Positions 10,001-18,530 are shown, numbered from the stretch's first letter. The stretch: DNA of 53,114 bases from Bacteroidales bacterium (GCA_031254805.1 JAIRTP010000039.1:1-53114), one strand, 5' to 3'. Notes: generated from the sequence alone by a model not told the origin. A program made the numbers and translations.

Positions 10001-11596
10001 GAAATGACGGCTAAAGGGACGATCGAGAAGCCGATTGTCAACGGTGATTTTTTCGTGCAACGCGGACAAGCAAGAATATTGTATATCAACACATTATATT
10101 CGTTTAATGGCAATATTATTGCGAATAACGATATATTTGAGTTTCGCGATTTTATGTTATACGATACGTTAGCTAATGAAGCGAAAGTGCAGGGAGGCAT
10201 TCGCCATAAGGCTTTTACTAATTTTGAGTTTGACGTGCAATTACTTCCCAATCAGTTTATTGTTTTGAATACGACTCGGTTTGACAATGACGCATTTTAT
10301 GGATTGGCGAGAGTAGGAGGAACGGTGACTTTTAAAGGACCGTTTAATGATATTAAAATTGGCGCGAATGTAGCGACTAATCAAAACACGGATATCTCAA
10401 TTCCTTTAAATATGGCTCAAAGTATTTCCGAAAGCAGTTTTGTGATTTTTAAGCAGCCTGTAGATTCGCTTTCGGTGGAAGAATATCCTAATATGATATC
10501 TTCCAGCATGGGATTGTCCATATTATTTAATGTACAAATGACTCCCGACGGCCGTGTGAGGATATTTTTTCCGGATAATATTGGAAGAATTAATGCAAAT
10601 GGGAGCGGTAATTTGCTCTTGTCAATGAATAATATCGGAAATTTTGAGATTTTTGGCGATTACACCATTACGAGCGGCGATTTTTTCCTTACTTTAAGTG
10701 ATATTTTATTAAATAAAAGATTGGTTCTCAACAAAGGATCTTTTATTCGATTTAACGGCGATCCTACCGATGCCGACGTTGATGTTTCTGCAACGCACGA
10801 AGTATTGACCAGTTTGGAAAATCTGAAATTAACCGCTTTGAGCAACAATCCTGCCGCCGCGGCTAAGCGTATTCCGGTAAATTGTATCATTCGAATGAGG
10901 AACAAATTAATGGATCCTGAAATATCTTTTTCTGTTGAATTTCCATCTCTTGATGAAAGCATTAAATCGGAAATCTATACGAGAATAGATACTACTAATG
11001 TGGCGGAAATGACCAATCAAGCATTTTCGTTGCTTCTTTTCGGATCTTTTAATAACGAAATGGGAGATTTCAATCCCGGATCGTTGATCACCTCAAGCTC
11101 TATAAATATGTTGACGAACCAGTTGAATAATTTATTGTCGCAAACATTTAGAGGTATCGACGTCGGATTTAATTATCGAGGAAGCGATAGTTTTTCAATG
11201 GAAGATTTTGATCTTTTTTTGAGAAAAGGATTGTTCGACGACCGGTTGATAATTGACGCTAATGTTGGCGTAGCCGATAATTATACAGGAAGCAGTCGAT
11301 CTTCTATGATTGTAGGAGACGCCAGCGCCGAAGTAAAATTAACAGAAGATGGACGATGGCGACTTAAAGCATTTACGCGATCCAACGCTAATGATATTTC
11401 TAAAGTGTCTACAAATAATGGCTATGGATATACGTATGGCGTTGGAGTCGGATTCCAAAAGAGTTTTACGACGTTGAAGGAGGTATACGAAGGCTATAAG
11501 CAATCCAGACAAGCCAAAAGAGAGAAAAAGGCCGCAAAAAAAGAGAAACAAAAACCGGCTATATTACAAGAGGAAGAAAAAGATCGGAGTAATTAA
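7034..11596 (+). CDS. tamB: TamB-like translocation/assembly protein (DUF490 C-terminus)
   Basis: A 1520-residue AsmA/TamB-type protein, which in the family spans the periplasm as a long beta-groove and moves lipids or helps barrel assembly. It has one N-terminal membrane anchor (residues about 18-38, FRRVAAIIFTLFLILNTILQ), an AsmA-like start, repetitive beta-strand sequence through the middle, and a C-terminal DUF490-type region ending near FNYRGSDSF. A Lys-rich tail follows (KREKKAAKKEKQK). The ATG at 7034 is used; a TTG directly before it is not needed. It is co-transcribed with the preceding membrane protein and diverges from lptD. Confidence 0.85.
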   Translation: MKDKRLHSNIIWYRLKFIFRRVAAIIFTLFLILNTILQTSAFQSLIAVRVSSYLSEQLDIKIEIEHVRISLMLDVMLKGVYIEDSHQNEMISIKYLYARLSAAQLMRKSFRLNEVEMVEGGFSMIKYEGERFYNYTELTGVPDTLKERNSDINFEFYCRSVKLKDCYFNMINENNPSRNGFDWNNMYLKLHKVDGRNIIVNNDSISVNIRDIVVSDTSGFRLNKFTSSMKFIDDGWYFDNTFILTPKSTLDFDFKFGYSTFDNIGYFEDSITMSADIRPSILDIHDVAYFTDVFQGLDLLTDIETKFEGTLHDFAVNDFKMNFGNQSQIKLDAQFQGILDIETALMNVRIHDLTTTWDDLSHINLPVEFFSTPPPDSLKQPVSLIALFDGSIHDFISDLYLSSSIGDLGVKMKLEWDKSLQEHTYQAMLRSTRLNIGYLANIPDILEDASFHVDISGSGLSLETANINLNALLDHFVINDYCYNDIKIDGIFYEKKFDGFLDVADNNVNLNFSGIIDLHDALPSFDFSLDLKNAYLMRLNLIKNRADDLRLSTKLTMKAKGNTIDNTIGTIRINDFEVVEDKNIYAFDSIRILSYQADTEHRNTKIESDLLEARINGNYNFSHLGNVFRQLIGNYLASVSSQSENKFDLSYHVDGYVEIKDISSVTRFFLPELNIPDGFYLEQNVDLDDNHLMIKSNSPTIVYNDIVFSDFSLHAESHSYGTGIKTGFGEISFLHKEDTTIVGIEDFIVNALIMNDSIKYSISWDRKWGELIDISYIDGIVDFQEYPKIGMNFSDMSVILRDGDSPWRVKPKNHISYDAGNITIDSLFFYASEKSHAIIDGHILKDEPSTVSLYINNWDLSIVNKALDPLGLNIFGNISGNVNISDPYADIIVDSDLTIDSLRLNHNQFGDATLKFDWKNREQVFFVDLNTVFQGKRGVTNPITFTGHYFPKESGDNIDLYMKLENFGLDILTPFVRELVSDIEGFISGEMTAKGTIEKPIVNGDFFVQRGQARILYINTLYSFNGNIIANNDIFEFRDFMLYDTLANEAKVQGGIRHKAFTNFEFDVQLLPNQFIVLNTTRFDNDAFYGLARVGGTVTFKGPFNDIKIGANVATNQNTDISIPLNMAQSISESSFVIFKQPVDSLSVEEYPNMISSSMGLSILFNVQMTPDGRVRIFFPDNIGRINANGSGNLLLSMNNIGNFEIFGDYTITSGDFFLTLSDILLNKRLVLNKGSFIRFNGDPTDADVDVSATHEVLTSLENLKLTALSNNPAAAAKRIPVNCIIRMRNKLMDPEISFSVEFPSLDESIKSEIYTRIDTTNVAEMTNQAFSLLLFGSFNNEMGDFNPGSLITSSSINMLTNQLNNLLSQTFRGIDVGFNYRGSDSFSMEDFDLFLRKGLFDDRLIIDANVGVADNYTGSSRSSMIVGDASAEVKLTEDGRWRLKAFTRSNANDISKVSTNNGYGYTYGVGVGFQKSFTTLKEVYEGYKQSRQAKREKKAAKKEKQKPAILQEEEKDRSN

Positions 11597-11613
11597 TTTT
11601 TTTTTAGGTCTTG

Positions 11614-12327
11614 TTAAAGATTTCTGTTCTTTAGATTTATAGTATGGCAGGCGACGATTGCCGCCGTTTCCGTTCTTAACCGTTGCTGTCCCATAGAGAC
11701 GAGAATATATCCGTTTTCCTCCAACAACAAAATTTCTTCATCCGAAAAATCGCCTTCCGGTCCGATCAACATAATAATGGAATTATTTTCTTGGAGCAAA
11801 TCAAATAGTTCTCCTTTGGACTTTTCACCGCGCCATCCTGCAAATTTTTGATCGCCGTTGTTTTGAAGAACAAAACTTTTAATTTCGCAGGGCGGATTTA
11901 ATTTGGGAAGCGTAGCTGTTTGCGATTGTTTCATAGCTGCAATTAAAACCCGTTCCAATCTCTCCAAATTCAACTTTTGACGTTCGGAATGAAAAGTAAT
12001 AAGCGGCGTTATTTCATCTACTCCGATTTCGCAAGCTTTCTCTAAAAACCATTCGTAACGTCCGATATTCTTGGTGGGCGCCGCTGCCATGTGAATATGA
12101 TAACCTGAACTGCGCGGCATATATTTTTTTGTCGTAATACGCGCTTCGGCTCTTTTAGGATGATCTACGTCAATTACCGCTTCAAAAAACCATGATTTTC
12201 CATTTGTTATCAATATCATATCTCCCTGTTTTAATCGTAAAACGCGAATAGCGTGAACGCTTTCTTCTTCGGTAAGAAAAGCCGTTTGATCTTCAGGTTG
12301 TAAATTCGGTAGATAAAAAAGATTCAT
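11614..12327 (-). CDS. rsmE: 16S rRNA (uracil-1498-N3)-methyltransferase RsmE
   Basis: A 237-residue SPOUT-class methyltransferase that modifies U1498 of 16S rRNA using S-adenosylmethionine. The C-terminal knot motifs are clear: MLIGPEGDFSDEEI and MGQQRLRTETAAIVA. The N-terminal PUA-like part (HAIRVLRLKQGD) and the central KATEIGVDEI-like stretch (KACEIGVDEITPL) also fit. Its start is two bases from the stop of the upstream nucleotidase gene, so the two form an operon. Confidence 0.95.
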   Translation of the reverse strand: MNLFYLPNLQPEDQTAFLTEEESVHAIRVLRLKQGDMILITNGKSWFFEAVIDVDHPKRAEARITTKKYMPRSSGYHIHMAAAPTKNIGRYEWFLEKACEIGVDEITPLITFHSERQKLNLERLERVLIAAMKQSQTATLPKLNPPCEIKSFVLQNNGDQKFAGWRGEKSKGELFDLLQENNSIIMLIGPEGDFSDEEILLLEENGYILVSMGQQRLRTETAAIVACHTINLKNRNL

Positions 12328-12329
12328 AG

Positions 12330-13019
12330 TTATAGCATGTCTTGCAATGTTTTTAAAGAGGATATTTTATAAGTAGCTTCAATTCCTTTAAAATGTGCTT
12401 CCGGATTGAAATATATCTGGTCGATTCCGGCGTTTTTGGCTCCTGCGATGTCGGTTTCGTATTCATCTCCGACCATTAAACAATCGGCGGCTTCAAAACC
12501 GGACTCTTTCAATGCGTATTGAAAAATTCGAACGTCAGGTTTTTTATATCCAACTGTTTCGGAAGTGATTAATTTTTTGAAATATAGATTAATTCCGCAG
12601 TTGTTTATTTTGACGCGTTGAACCTCTTCAAATCCATTTGTAATAATGTAGAGGGCATATTTTTTAAAGAGATAATCAATAGAATCTAAAGCGTGAGGTA
12701 TCAGATGGGTTTTGATAGGATTGATGCGGATATAATCATCGGACATCTTTTTCGCAAGATCGATATTATTCAGACCTAGAACAAGAAAAGTGTCGTTGAA
12801 ACGCCTCCAACGCAATGAATCCGTATCAATTTTATCTTCCCGATAGAGTTCCCAAGCAGCATGATTCACATGATTATATGTATTGACAAAGAGCGCGACG
12901 TTGCTGATCCCTTTTTGTTCTAAATGATGAAAAAAATAAAGATCGTGCAACGTTTCGAAATTGTTTCGCTCCATATCCCACAAGGTTCTGTCCAAATCAA
13001 AAAAGATAGCCTTATACAT
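12330..13019 (-). CDS. yjjG: YjjG-family HAD nucleotidase
   Basis: A 229-residue HAD-superfamily phosphatase of the YjjG (noncanonical pyrimidine nucleotidase) type. Motif I is FFDLDRTLWD with both catalytic aspartates, motif II is YIITNG, motif III has the lysine in GYKKPDVRIF, and motif IV is MVGDEYETDIAGA. A helical cap lies between motifs I and II. YjjG enzymes cleave dUMP, dTMP and damaged pyrimidine nucleotides; the exact substrate here is inferred. It precedes rsmE with a 2-bp gap; a TAACTTTG box lies 19 bp upstream of the ATG. Confidence 0.88.
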   Translation of the reverse strand: MYKAIFFDLDRTLWDMERNNFETLHDLYFFHHLEQKGISNVALFVNTYNHVNHAAWELYREDKIDTDSLRWRRFNDTFLVLGLNNIDLAKKMSDDYIRINPIKTHLIPHALDSIDYLFKKYALYIITNGFEEVQRVKINNCGINLYFKKLITSETVGYKKPDVRIFQYALKESGFEAADCLMVGDEYETDIAGAKNAGIDQIYFNPEAHFKGIEATYKISSLKTLQDML

Positions 13020-13037
13020 TTCTCAAAATATGTTTTG

Positions 13038-13045
13038 CAAAGTTA
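13038..13045 (-). promoter_or_regulatory. TAnnTTTG box for the yjjG-rsmE operon
   Basis: The minus strand reads TAACTTTG, 19 bp before the ATG, implying a very short leader. The rest of the 273-bp gap to the next gene is AT-rich with no recognisable feature. Confidence 0.5.
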
Positions 13046-13292
13046 TCATGATTTTATGAAATTAAGTTGCAAAAATCACATATTTGAAGAATTTATGTAA
13101 AAATTAAAGCAACGCGGGTAAAAGATGTTTTAAATTTCCTTTAAAATGTATGCGAGAGTATATTGCCATTGCTCTTTCACGATTTTTGCGTTCTCAAAAA
13201 AAAGCGATGATATAAACGAAAAAATAGTCGCAGAATATTTTAGATTATGGGCTTTTAAATTATTTGAAAGAAATTTATAAAATTTATTTGAT

Positions 13293-13745
13293 ATGAAAAA
13301 AATGTTTTTTGCAATTTGTCTCTTTTTTGCAGTTCTTGGAGTAAACGCTCAATCTTATAATCACAGCGTTGGACTTACCGTTGGCTTTATTGACGGCGTA
13401 AACTATAAATGTTTTATAGGAAGCAACGTAGCGCTGAGCGCCGACCTTGGTTATAATTTCAGATCGAGTTTAAGCGGAGGTTTTCATTTTAATCCGAATA
13501 TTATGTATCAGAACAGGATTGCGAGAACGCCTTTAGAATGGTTTGCCGGAGGCGGGATTAGTTTAGGAAGCGCTCAGCGTTCTTTTATGATGGGGTTGAA
13601 CGCAATGGGCGGCATCGAATATAATTTTAAAGCGCCGTTGATTTTAGGTACGGATATTCGATTAGGTCCGGGATTTGAGTTTCGGAACAAGGTGAATGCA
13701 GCTTTTCTCTTAAGCTGGAATATTTTCTTGAGATATCGGTTTTAG
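13293..13745 (+). CDS. Small outer-membrane beta-barrel-like protein
   Basis: A 150-residue secreted protein of unknown function. A clear signal peptide (MKKMFFAICLFFAVLGVNAQ) is followed by alternating amphipathic strands typical of an 8-strand barrel (HSVGLTVGFIDGVNYKCFIG, LSADLGYNFRSSLSGGFHF, GLNAMGGIEYNFKAPLILG) and ends with an aromatic C-terminal strand (SWNIFLRYRF), as in many outer-membrane proteins. It stands alone, convergent with the gene at 13939. Confidence 0.7.
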   Translation: MKKMFFAICLFFAVLGVNAQSYNHSVGLTVGFIDGVNYKCFIGSNVALSADLGYNFRSSLSGGFHFNPNIMYQNRIARTPLEWFAGGGISLGSAQRSFMMGLNAMGGIEYNFKAPLILGTDIRLGPGFEFRNKVNAAFLLSWNIFLRYRF

Positions 13746-13773
13746 GGATGCGAAATTCTTAATATAAGGGTTG

Positions 13774-13863
13774 TCTGGAATGAAGTTCGGCGTAGCCAAA
13801 GGCAATATCTTCACAACTGCAGGTCGCCGACTTGCGGTTGTGAAGATCATGTTCCATTCAGAT
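13774..13863. repeat. Long REP-like hairpin between convergent genes
   Basis: A 41-base near-perfect palindrome at 13807-13847 starts ATCTTCACAAC and ends GTTGTGAAGAT; the two internal mismatches become G-U pairs in RNA. An imperfect outer stem (TCTGgAATG near 13774 with CATTCAGA near 13857) extends it. There is no T-run after the stem, so it is not a classic terminator. It looks like a dispersed palindromic repeat unit, but no second copy occurs in this window. Confidence 0.5.
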
Positions 13864-13938
13864 TTCGGAAAAACTGTTATATCTTGTTTATTTCGCATTG
13901 CTTAACTGTATATTGTTCCCTTAGAAAAACAAGTTGCG

Positions 13939-14364
13939 TTATCTCTTGTTCGCATTGAAAAAAGGAAGGAAAGAAGATGTTTTCTGCTCTCGTTGGTCGA
14001 TATCGGTTTTGACGATTTTAGCAAGATGTATGAAAATATCCAGTTGATTTTTTGCCAACCAAGCAATGGCGTCTGCTTTTCCGGCGCAAGCGTCTGCAAA
14101 AACAATATCAAAAGTTAACTCGTTTTGTTGCAGCCATATTTTTGCGTCGGTATCGTTATCAATAGCTCTGTCGAATGCTGCAAATTGCGGATAATGTTTT
14201 ACCAACCAATCAAAGGCGATTTTATCGTTGCTAATAGCCAAAGACAATTGTCCTAAATGTTCATACCCGTTGTCGAACAGCCATTTGCGAATCTCTTCTT
14301 TGCCTTTGATCGCTTCGCCGAACGCCATCAAAATCTCAATCGGAAAATCGAATGAATTAGTCAT
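13939..14364 (-). CDS. Hypothetical protein, Trp-rich helical repeats
   Basis: 141 residues and not recognised. It is predicted all-helical with a repeating pattern around tryptophans (IRKWLFDNGYEHLGQLSLA, AFDWLVKHYPQFAAFDRA, AKIWLQQNELTFDIVFADA, AIAWLAKNQLDIFIHLAK), spaced about 34-38 residues apart, as in TPR- or ankyrin-like solenoids. There is no signal peptide or membrane segment. Its start overlaps the end of the radical SAM gene by 8 bp, so the two are translationally coupled and probably functionally linked. Confidence 0.75.
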   Translation of the reverse strand: MTNSFDFPIEILMAFGEAIKGKEEIRKWLFDNGYEHLGQLSLAISNDKIAFDWLVKHYPQFAAFDRAIDNDTDAKIWLQQNELTFDIVFADACAGKADAIAWLAKNQLDIFIHLAKIVKTDIDQREQKTSSFLPFFNANKR

Positions 14365-15124
14365 AAATGGCAGTTTTTATTCCTAACGCTTCAATCTTCT
14401 GAGCAATTTTTTCCAATTCTGTTTTTGGCGTATATTCCAAATCCTCGGCGGGCGTAGCGCGGTCGATCGGATAGAGTAATACTTTACGGGGAGCTATTCT
14501 TTGAATCCTTTCCGCCCACGCGTTGACTTCTTCCTTAGTTGTGTTGTCTATTTTTTCTCTGTCGTAACTTCCTCGTAAGAATAATGTTTGCACGATTAAA
14601 TTTCCTTCAAAACGCATTAAGTTCTCAGTAATATGTTCTAACGTTTGCTTTTTGATATAACAGCGGTTGATTCTTCGGTACATGATTTCTGTTCCGGCGT
14701 CTAACTTCATGGTATTATTATCGACCCTTTTCAACGCTTCAAAAACAGATTCTTTGTCAAGCATTGTAGAGTTAGAAAGAACGGTAATGGCCGCATTCGG
14801 AAAGAATTGATTACGCAAAGTAATCGTATCGTCGATAATTTCGGAAAAATCAGGATGTAAGGTAGGCTCTCCGTTTCCTGCAAAAGTGATTGTATCCATT
14901 TTTTCATCTCTTTGCAACATCTCATGAAGCTTCGTTTCCAATGCTTCGCGAACATCTTTGCGAGTAGGGAAGGAGTCGCTTTCCGGTTTATCCGTCCAAC
15001 CGCATTCGCAATAGACGCAATCAAATGTGCATATTTTTTTTGCCGCAGGAATGAGGTTCATCCCTAAAGAAGCGCCGAAACGCCTGCTTCGTATTGGTCC
15101 GAATACTGTTTTATCAAAAAGCAT
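14357..15124 (-). CDS. Radical SAM protein
   Basis: A 255-residue radical S-adenosylmethionine enzyme. The [4Fe-4S]-binding cysteines are at 32, 36 and 39 (CTFDCVYC), with a GNGEPTLHPDF motif for SAM binding near residue 82. The opening FGPIRSRRFGASLGMNLIP is typical of a family of stand-alone bacterial radical SAM proteins of unassigned reaction. It lies 33 bp downstream of the msbA-like gene and overlaps the hypothetical gene at 13939-14364. The substrate cannot be inferred from sequence. Confidence 0.9.
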   Translation of the reverse strand: MLFDKTVFGPIRSRRFGASLGMNLIPAAKKICTFDCVYCECGWTDKPESDSFPTRKDVREALETKLHEMLQRDEKMDTITFAGNGEPTLHPDFSEIIDDTITLRNQFFPNAAITVLSNSTMLDKESVFEALKRVDNNTMKLDAGTEIMYRRINRCYIKKQTLEHITENLMRFEGNLIVQTLFLRGSYDREKIDNTTKEEVNAWAERIQRIAPRKVLLYPIDRATPAEDLEYTPKTELEKIAQKIEALGIKTAIYD

Positions 15125-15157
15125 TCTCTCGTTTGAAATTTTAATTAAAAAATAATT

Positions 15158-16981
15158 TTACTGAAATGACTGCATGTCGTATAATTTTCGGTATAAGCCG
15201 TTTTCAATGGCTGCCAATTCTTTGTGCGTCCCTTGTTCTACAATTTCTCCCTCATGCATTACGCAGATTAAATCTGCTTTTTGGATGGTTGATAAACGGT
15301 GCGCTACAACGACGGAAGTTCTATCTTTGATCAGATTTTCAAGCGCCGCTTGTACCAACCTTTCCGATTCGCTATCTAAAGAAGAAGTTGCTTCATCTAA
15401 AATCAGAATGGGCGGATTATGCAATAAAGCTCTTGCAATACTGATCCTTTGACGCTGTCCGCCGCTCAATTTTCCGCCGCGGTCGCCTATATTTGTTTGA
15501 TAACCTTCCGGCATTTGAACGATAAATTCATGCGCATTGGCAATTTTAGCCGCTTCAATAACATCTTCTTCTTTAGCCTCTTTGAGTCCAAAAGCAATAT
15601 TGTTAAAAATAGTATCATTGAAAAGAATAGGCTCTTGATTGACGATGCCGAAAATATTTCTTAATTCCAGAATACTTAACTCTTTTAAATTAATGCCGTC
15701 GATGGCAATCTCTCCCTTTGTGATGTCGTAAAAACGGGGCAACATATCGACCATTGTCGATTTTCCGGATCCGGATTGTCCCACCAATGCAATTGTTTTA
15801 CGCTTATCAATGGTCAGATTTATATTCTTTAAAACCCAACTTTCCTGATATTTAAACCAAACGTTTTTATAAACAATAGACTTCTCGAATGAAGATATTT
15901 GCTTGGCATTTTTCGCTTCTACGATCGGATTTGTCTCTTTTAAAATTTCGTCAATACGATTTACCGAAGCCATCCCTTTTTTTAGATTGTAATTTGCCGT
16001 TGCAATTTTTTTTGCGGGAGGTAAAATCTGAGAGAAAAATACCAAATATCCGATAAACATGGCCGGTTCGATTCCGGATTCTTTACTTAATACCAAGGAA
16101 CCTCCAAACCAAAGGACTACGCAAATAATGAGCATGGAGAGAAATTCGCTTAACGGCGAAGCTAAAAAATGTCTTCTGAAAATTGAAGTTTGAATTTTTG
16201 CATATGCGGTATTTTTATCTTTGAAACCTTTCAACATGATTTTTTCAGCCGTAAATGCCTTTATAATACGCATTCCCGATAGAGTCTCTTCTATAACGTT
16301 CAAAATTCCTCCCATACGCGCTTGAGCTTCTTTGGAAGATTTCTTCAATTTTGATCCGACAAGGCCTAAAATGAAAAAGCTAATTGGTAAGATCGCAAGA
16401 GCAAACAGCGTTAATTTAGCGCTGATGATCATCAGTATGATAAAAAAAATGATAAGTTCGATCGGCGCATGTAGAAAAGCTTCTAAAGAGTTCAAAATAG
16501 TCCATTCGATTTCGTTAACGTCGGTGGTCATTCGAGCGATTAAATCTCCTTTTCGCTCTTTTGAAAAATAGGAGAGGGGCAACGTGAGAACTTTTTTGTA
16601 AAGTTGGTTACGAATATCTTTCGAAACGCCTGTTCTAATTGGTGCAAGGCATGAAAGCGCTAAGAATTGAAACAAATTACGAATTAAAGAGAAAATAAGC
16701 ACTATTCCGATAATTGCAAACAGAGCAGTTATTTCGCCATGACGAATAATAATTTTTCCGATCTCATAATTGAAATTGCTCATGATGGAAGGCAGGGAAA
16801 ACGTTAACGGCTCGCGTACCGTAGCGATTTCTTCCATGCCAAATAGAACCTGCAAAAAAGGGACGGCCATAGCAAATGTAAATACTGAACCGACTACGGC
16901 CAACAAGGACATAATAATGTGAAGAACTACATAGCGTTTATATCCTTTTATATATTTGAAAACAAGAAACCAGTCTTTCAT
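15158..16981 (-). CDS. MsbA-like ABC exporter (fused membrane and ATPase domains)
   Basis: A 607-residue half-transporter that would work as a homodimer in the inner membrane. Six transmembrane helices fill residues about 17-330, followed by one nucleotide-binding domain: Walker A GQSGSGKST (401-409), signature LSGGQRQR, Walker B ILILDEATSSLDSES and the switch histidine in VVAHRLST. Length and layout match MsbA-type lipid A flippases, though multidrug exporters look alike. The gene lies among envelope genes, which favours the lipid role but does not prove it. A TATCTTTG box lies at 17048-17055. Confidence 0.88.
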   Translation of the reverse strand: MKDWFLVFKYIKGYKRYVVLHIIMSLLAVVGSVFTFAMAVPFLQVLFGMEEIATVREPLTFSLPSIMSNFNYEIGKIIIRHGEITALFAIIGIVLIFSLIRNLFQFLALSCLAPIRTGVSKDIRNQLYKKVLTLPLSYFSKERKGDLIARMTTDVNEIEWTILNSLEAFLHAPIELIIFFIILMIISAKLTLFALAILPISFFILGLVGSKLKKSSKEAQARMGGILNVIEETLSGMRIIKAFTAEKIMLKGFKDKNTAYAKIQTSIFRRHFLASPLSEFLSMLIICVVLWFGGSLVLSKESGIEPAMFIGYLVFFSQILPPAKKIATANYNLKKGMASVNRIDEILKETNPIVEAKNAKQISSFEKSIVYKNVWFKYQESWVLKNINLTIDKRKTIALVGQSGSGKSTMVDMLPRFYDITKGEIAIDGINLKELSILELRNIFGIVNQEPILFNDTIFNNIAFGLKEAKEEDVIEAAKIANAHEFIVQMPEGYQTNIGDRGGKLSGGQRQRISIARALLHNPPILILDEATSSLDSESERLVQAALENLIKDRTSVVVAHRLSTIQKADLICVMHEGEIVEQGTHKELAAIENGLYRKLYDMQSFQ

Positions 16982-17047
16982 TGATATAGCATTTTTGTGA
17001 TGACATTATAGTTATTTTTTGAGCATAAAGCGTTTCATGCAACACGG

Positions 17048-17055
17048 CAAAGATA
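17048..17055 (-). promoter_or_regulatory. TAnnTTTG box upstream of the msbA-like gene
   Basis: The minus strand reads TATCTTTG about 67 bp before the ATG, in the gap after the upstream lipoprotein gene. It suggests that the msbA-like operon has its own promoter. Confidence 0.45.
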
Positions 17056-17063
17056 CGATTTTT

Positions 17064-17453
17064 TTAACGTCTTGTAAATGTGGCGGTTTTATCTTCTTCG
17101 CCGATATTATATTTAGACCATGAGATGGTATTGGCGTTGAGCGTTCCTTCACCTTCGCACCAAAGAGTTCCTACCTTTTGATCTTGAACAAAAATTCTTG
17201 ATTCGCTCACAAGTCCTGTGGCATATATATGTTGGCCAATATTTCCAAAATTTTTGATTAAAACTTGAGACATATTGGCAGGATCTGCCTCTATCTCGAC
17301 CGAGTACGTCGCTTTGAGATTTTTGTCGGTACAATTCCATGCTCCAATATACCGGTCGCGGGCAATTCCTTCAAAGTTGTCGACGGGTTCGCAACCAGTT
17401 AAGAAAACTAATCCTGTTGATAATGTCAATATAAAAAATAATATTCTTTGCAT
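17064..17453 (-). CDS. Small lipoprotein
   Basis: 129 residues with a lipoprotein signal: MQRILFFILTLSTGLVFLTGC, lipobox LTGC with Cys at 21. The mature part (DNFEGIARDRYIGAWNCTDKN and following) looks like a small beta-rich lipocalin-like fold, as in many Bacteroidetes lipoproteins of unknown role. I chose the ATG at 17453 rather than 17513 because the longer form overlaps deoC and would bury the signal. It follows deoC by 19 bp and may share its transcript. Confidence 0.72.
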   Translation of the reverse strand: MQRILFFILTLSTGLVFLTGCEPVDNFEGIARDRYIGAWNCTDKNLKATYSVEIEADPANMSQVLIKNFGNIGQHIYATGLVSESRIFVQDQKVGTLWCEGEGTLNANTISWSKYNIGEEDKTATFTRR

Positions 17454-17472
17454 GATATTCAAATTAAAACAT

Positions 17473-18312
17473 TTAATAATTCGTATACAATTTATCGGCC
17501 AAACGGCTTGCACCGATACGAAACAGTTCGTTATTCATCCATGCTTCTCCGAGAATATGTTTTAGAAGGATATAATAATTCAGGGCTTCGTCCGGCTCTG
17601 AGATGCCTCCGGCAGGTTTAAATCCAATCTTTTTTTCTGTTTTTTCATAATATTCTTTAATCGTCGTCATCATGATCCAAGCCGCTTCCAACGTGGCTGC
17701 CGGAGATATTTTTCCCGTTGACGTTTTAATGAAATCGGCTCCCGACAGAATAGCTATTTCGCTCGCTTTACGGATATTTTCAGTAGTTCTCAGTTCCCCT
17801 GTTTCTAAGATGACTTTCAAATGCGCTTTTCCGCAAGCTTTTTTTATCGCGGTAATTTCTCCGCTCACTTCTTCGTATTTTCCTTCTAAAAATTTTCCGC
17901 GCGAAATAACCGCGTCAATCTCGTCGGCTCCCTCTTCGACGGCATACGTTACTTCGGAAAGTTTTGCAAAAAGCGGCGATTGTCCTGAAGGAAAACATCC
18001 TGAAACGGCGGCGACTCGAATATTTGTTCCTTGTAATAAATGTTTTGCTTGCGCGACAAAAGGAGGATAAACGCAAACGGCGGCGACATTATTGATATCT
18101 TTATCAAAATTTTCAAACGAAATGGCTTTTTGGCAAAGTTTGTCAATTGTCTCCGTCCGATCGTCTCCATTCAATGTCGTCAAATCTATGACAGATAAAA
18201 TGAAACGATAAGCTGCGCGTCGATCAATAGTTTCTATATCTTGCGATATGATTGTCCTAACTTTGTCCGAAATATTTTCCCAACTATAATCAAAAGGATC
18301 AAATATATTCAT
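17473..18312 (-). CDS. deoC: Deoxyribose-phosphate aldolase DeoC
   Basis: A 279-residue class I aldolase that splits 2-deoxyribose-5-phosphate into acetaldehyde and glyceraldehyde-3-phosphate, completing deoxynucleoside breakdown. The Schiff-base lysine is in GADFIKTSTGK, the second active lysine in KIGFKPAGGIS, and the conserved EGADEIDAVI stretch is present. It is somewhat longer at the N-terminus than short bacterial forms. It is the first gene before a lipoprotein; a TAATTTTG box (18341-18348) and an inverted repeat (18320-18340) precede it. Confidence 0.95.
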   Translation of the reverse strand: MNIFDPFDYSWENISDKVRTIISQDIETIDRRAAYRFILSVIDLTTLNGDDRTETIDKLCQKAISFENFDKDINNVAAVCVYPPFVAQAKHLLQGTNIRVAAVSGCFPSGQSPLFAKLSEVTYAVEEGADEIDAVISRGKFLEGKYEEVSGEITAIKKACGKAHLKVILETGELRTTENIRKASEIAILSGADFIKTSTGKISPAATLEAAWIMMTTIKEYYEKTEKKIGFKPAGGISEPDEALNYYILLKHILGEAWMNNELFRIGASRLADKLYTNY

Positions 18313-18319
18313 GATTAAA

Positions 18320-18348
18320 CCTTGTCAAATTATTACAAGGCAAAATTA
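18320..18348 (-). promoter_or_regulatory. deoC promoter with overlapping inverted repeat
   Basis: The minus strand carries TAATTTTG at 18341-18348. Immediately downstream, covering the expected transcription start, lies CCTTGT-N9-ACAAGG (18320-18340). That position suits a repressor operator for nucleoside catabolism, but no regulator gene is nearby. Confidence 0.45.
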
Positions 18349-18401
18349 ATAAAATATTACATCGGCAAGCGCATAATAATTTTCTGTCAAAAAGTTATTT
18401 G

Positions 18402-18427
18402 TTTGATAAACTATTTTTATATCTTTG
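18402..18427 (+). promoter_or_regulatory. Full Bacteroidetes promoter (TTTG / TAnnTTTG)
   Basis: TTTG at 18402-18405 and TATCTTTG at 18420-18427 are spaced as in the Bacteroidetes -33/-7 consensus. It lies about 100 bp upstream of the DUF349 gene and is one of the best-formed promoters in the window. Confidence 0.65.
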
Positions 18428-18530
18428 CCAACCAAAAATAAAACGCTGATTGTTTATTATAAGTAATAGAAATTATTAATTTTATTTTAAATCTAAACAC
18501 CGGTATTCATTCCGGATTGAAGGGATTATC

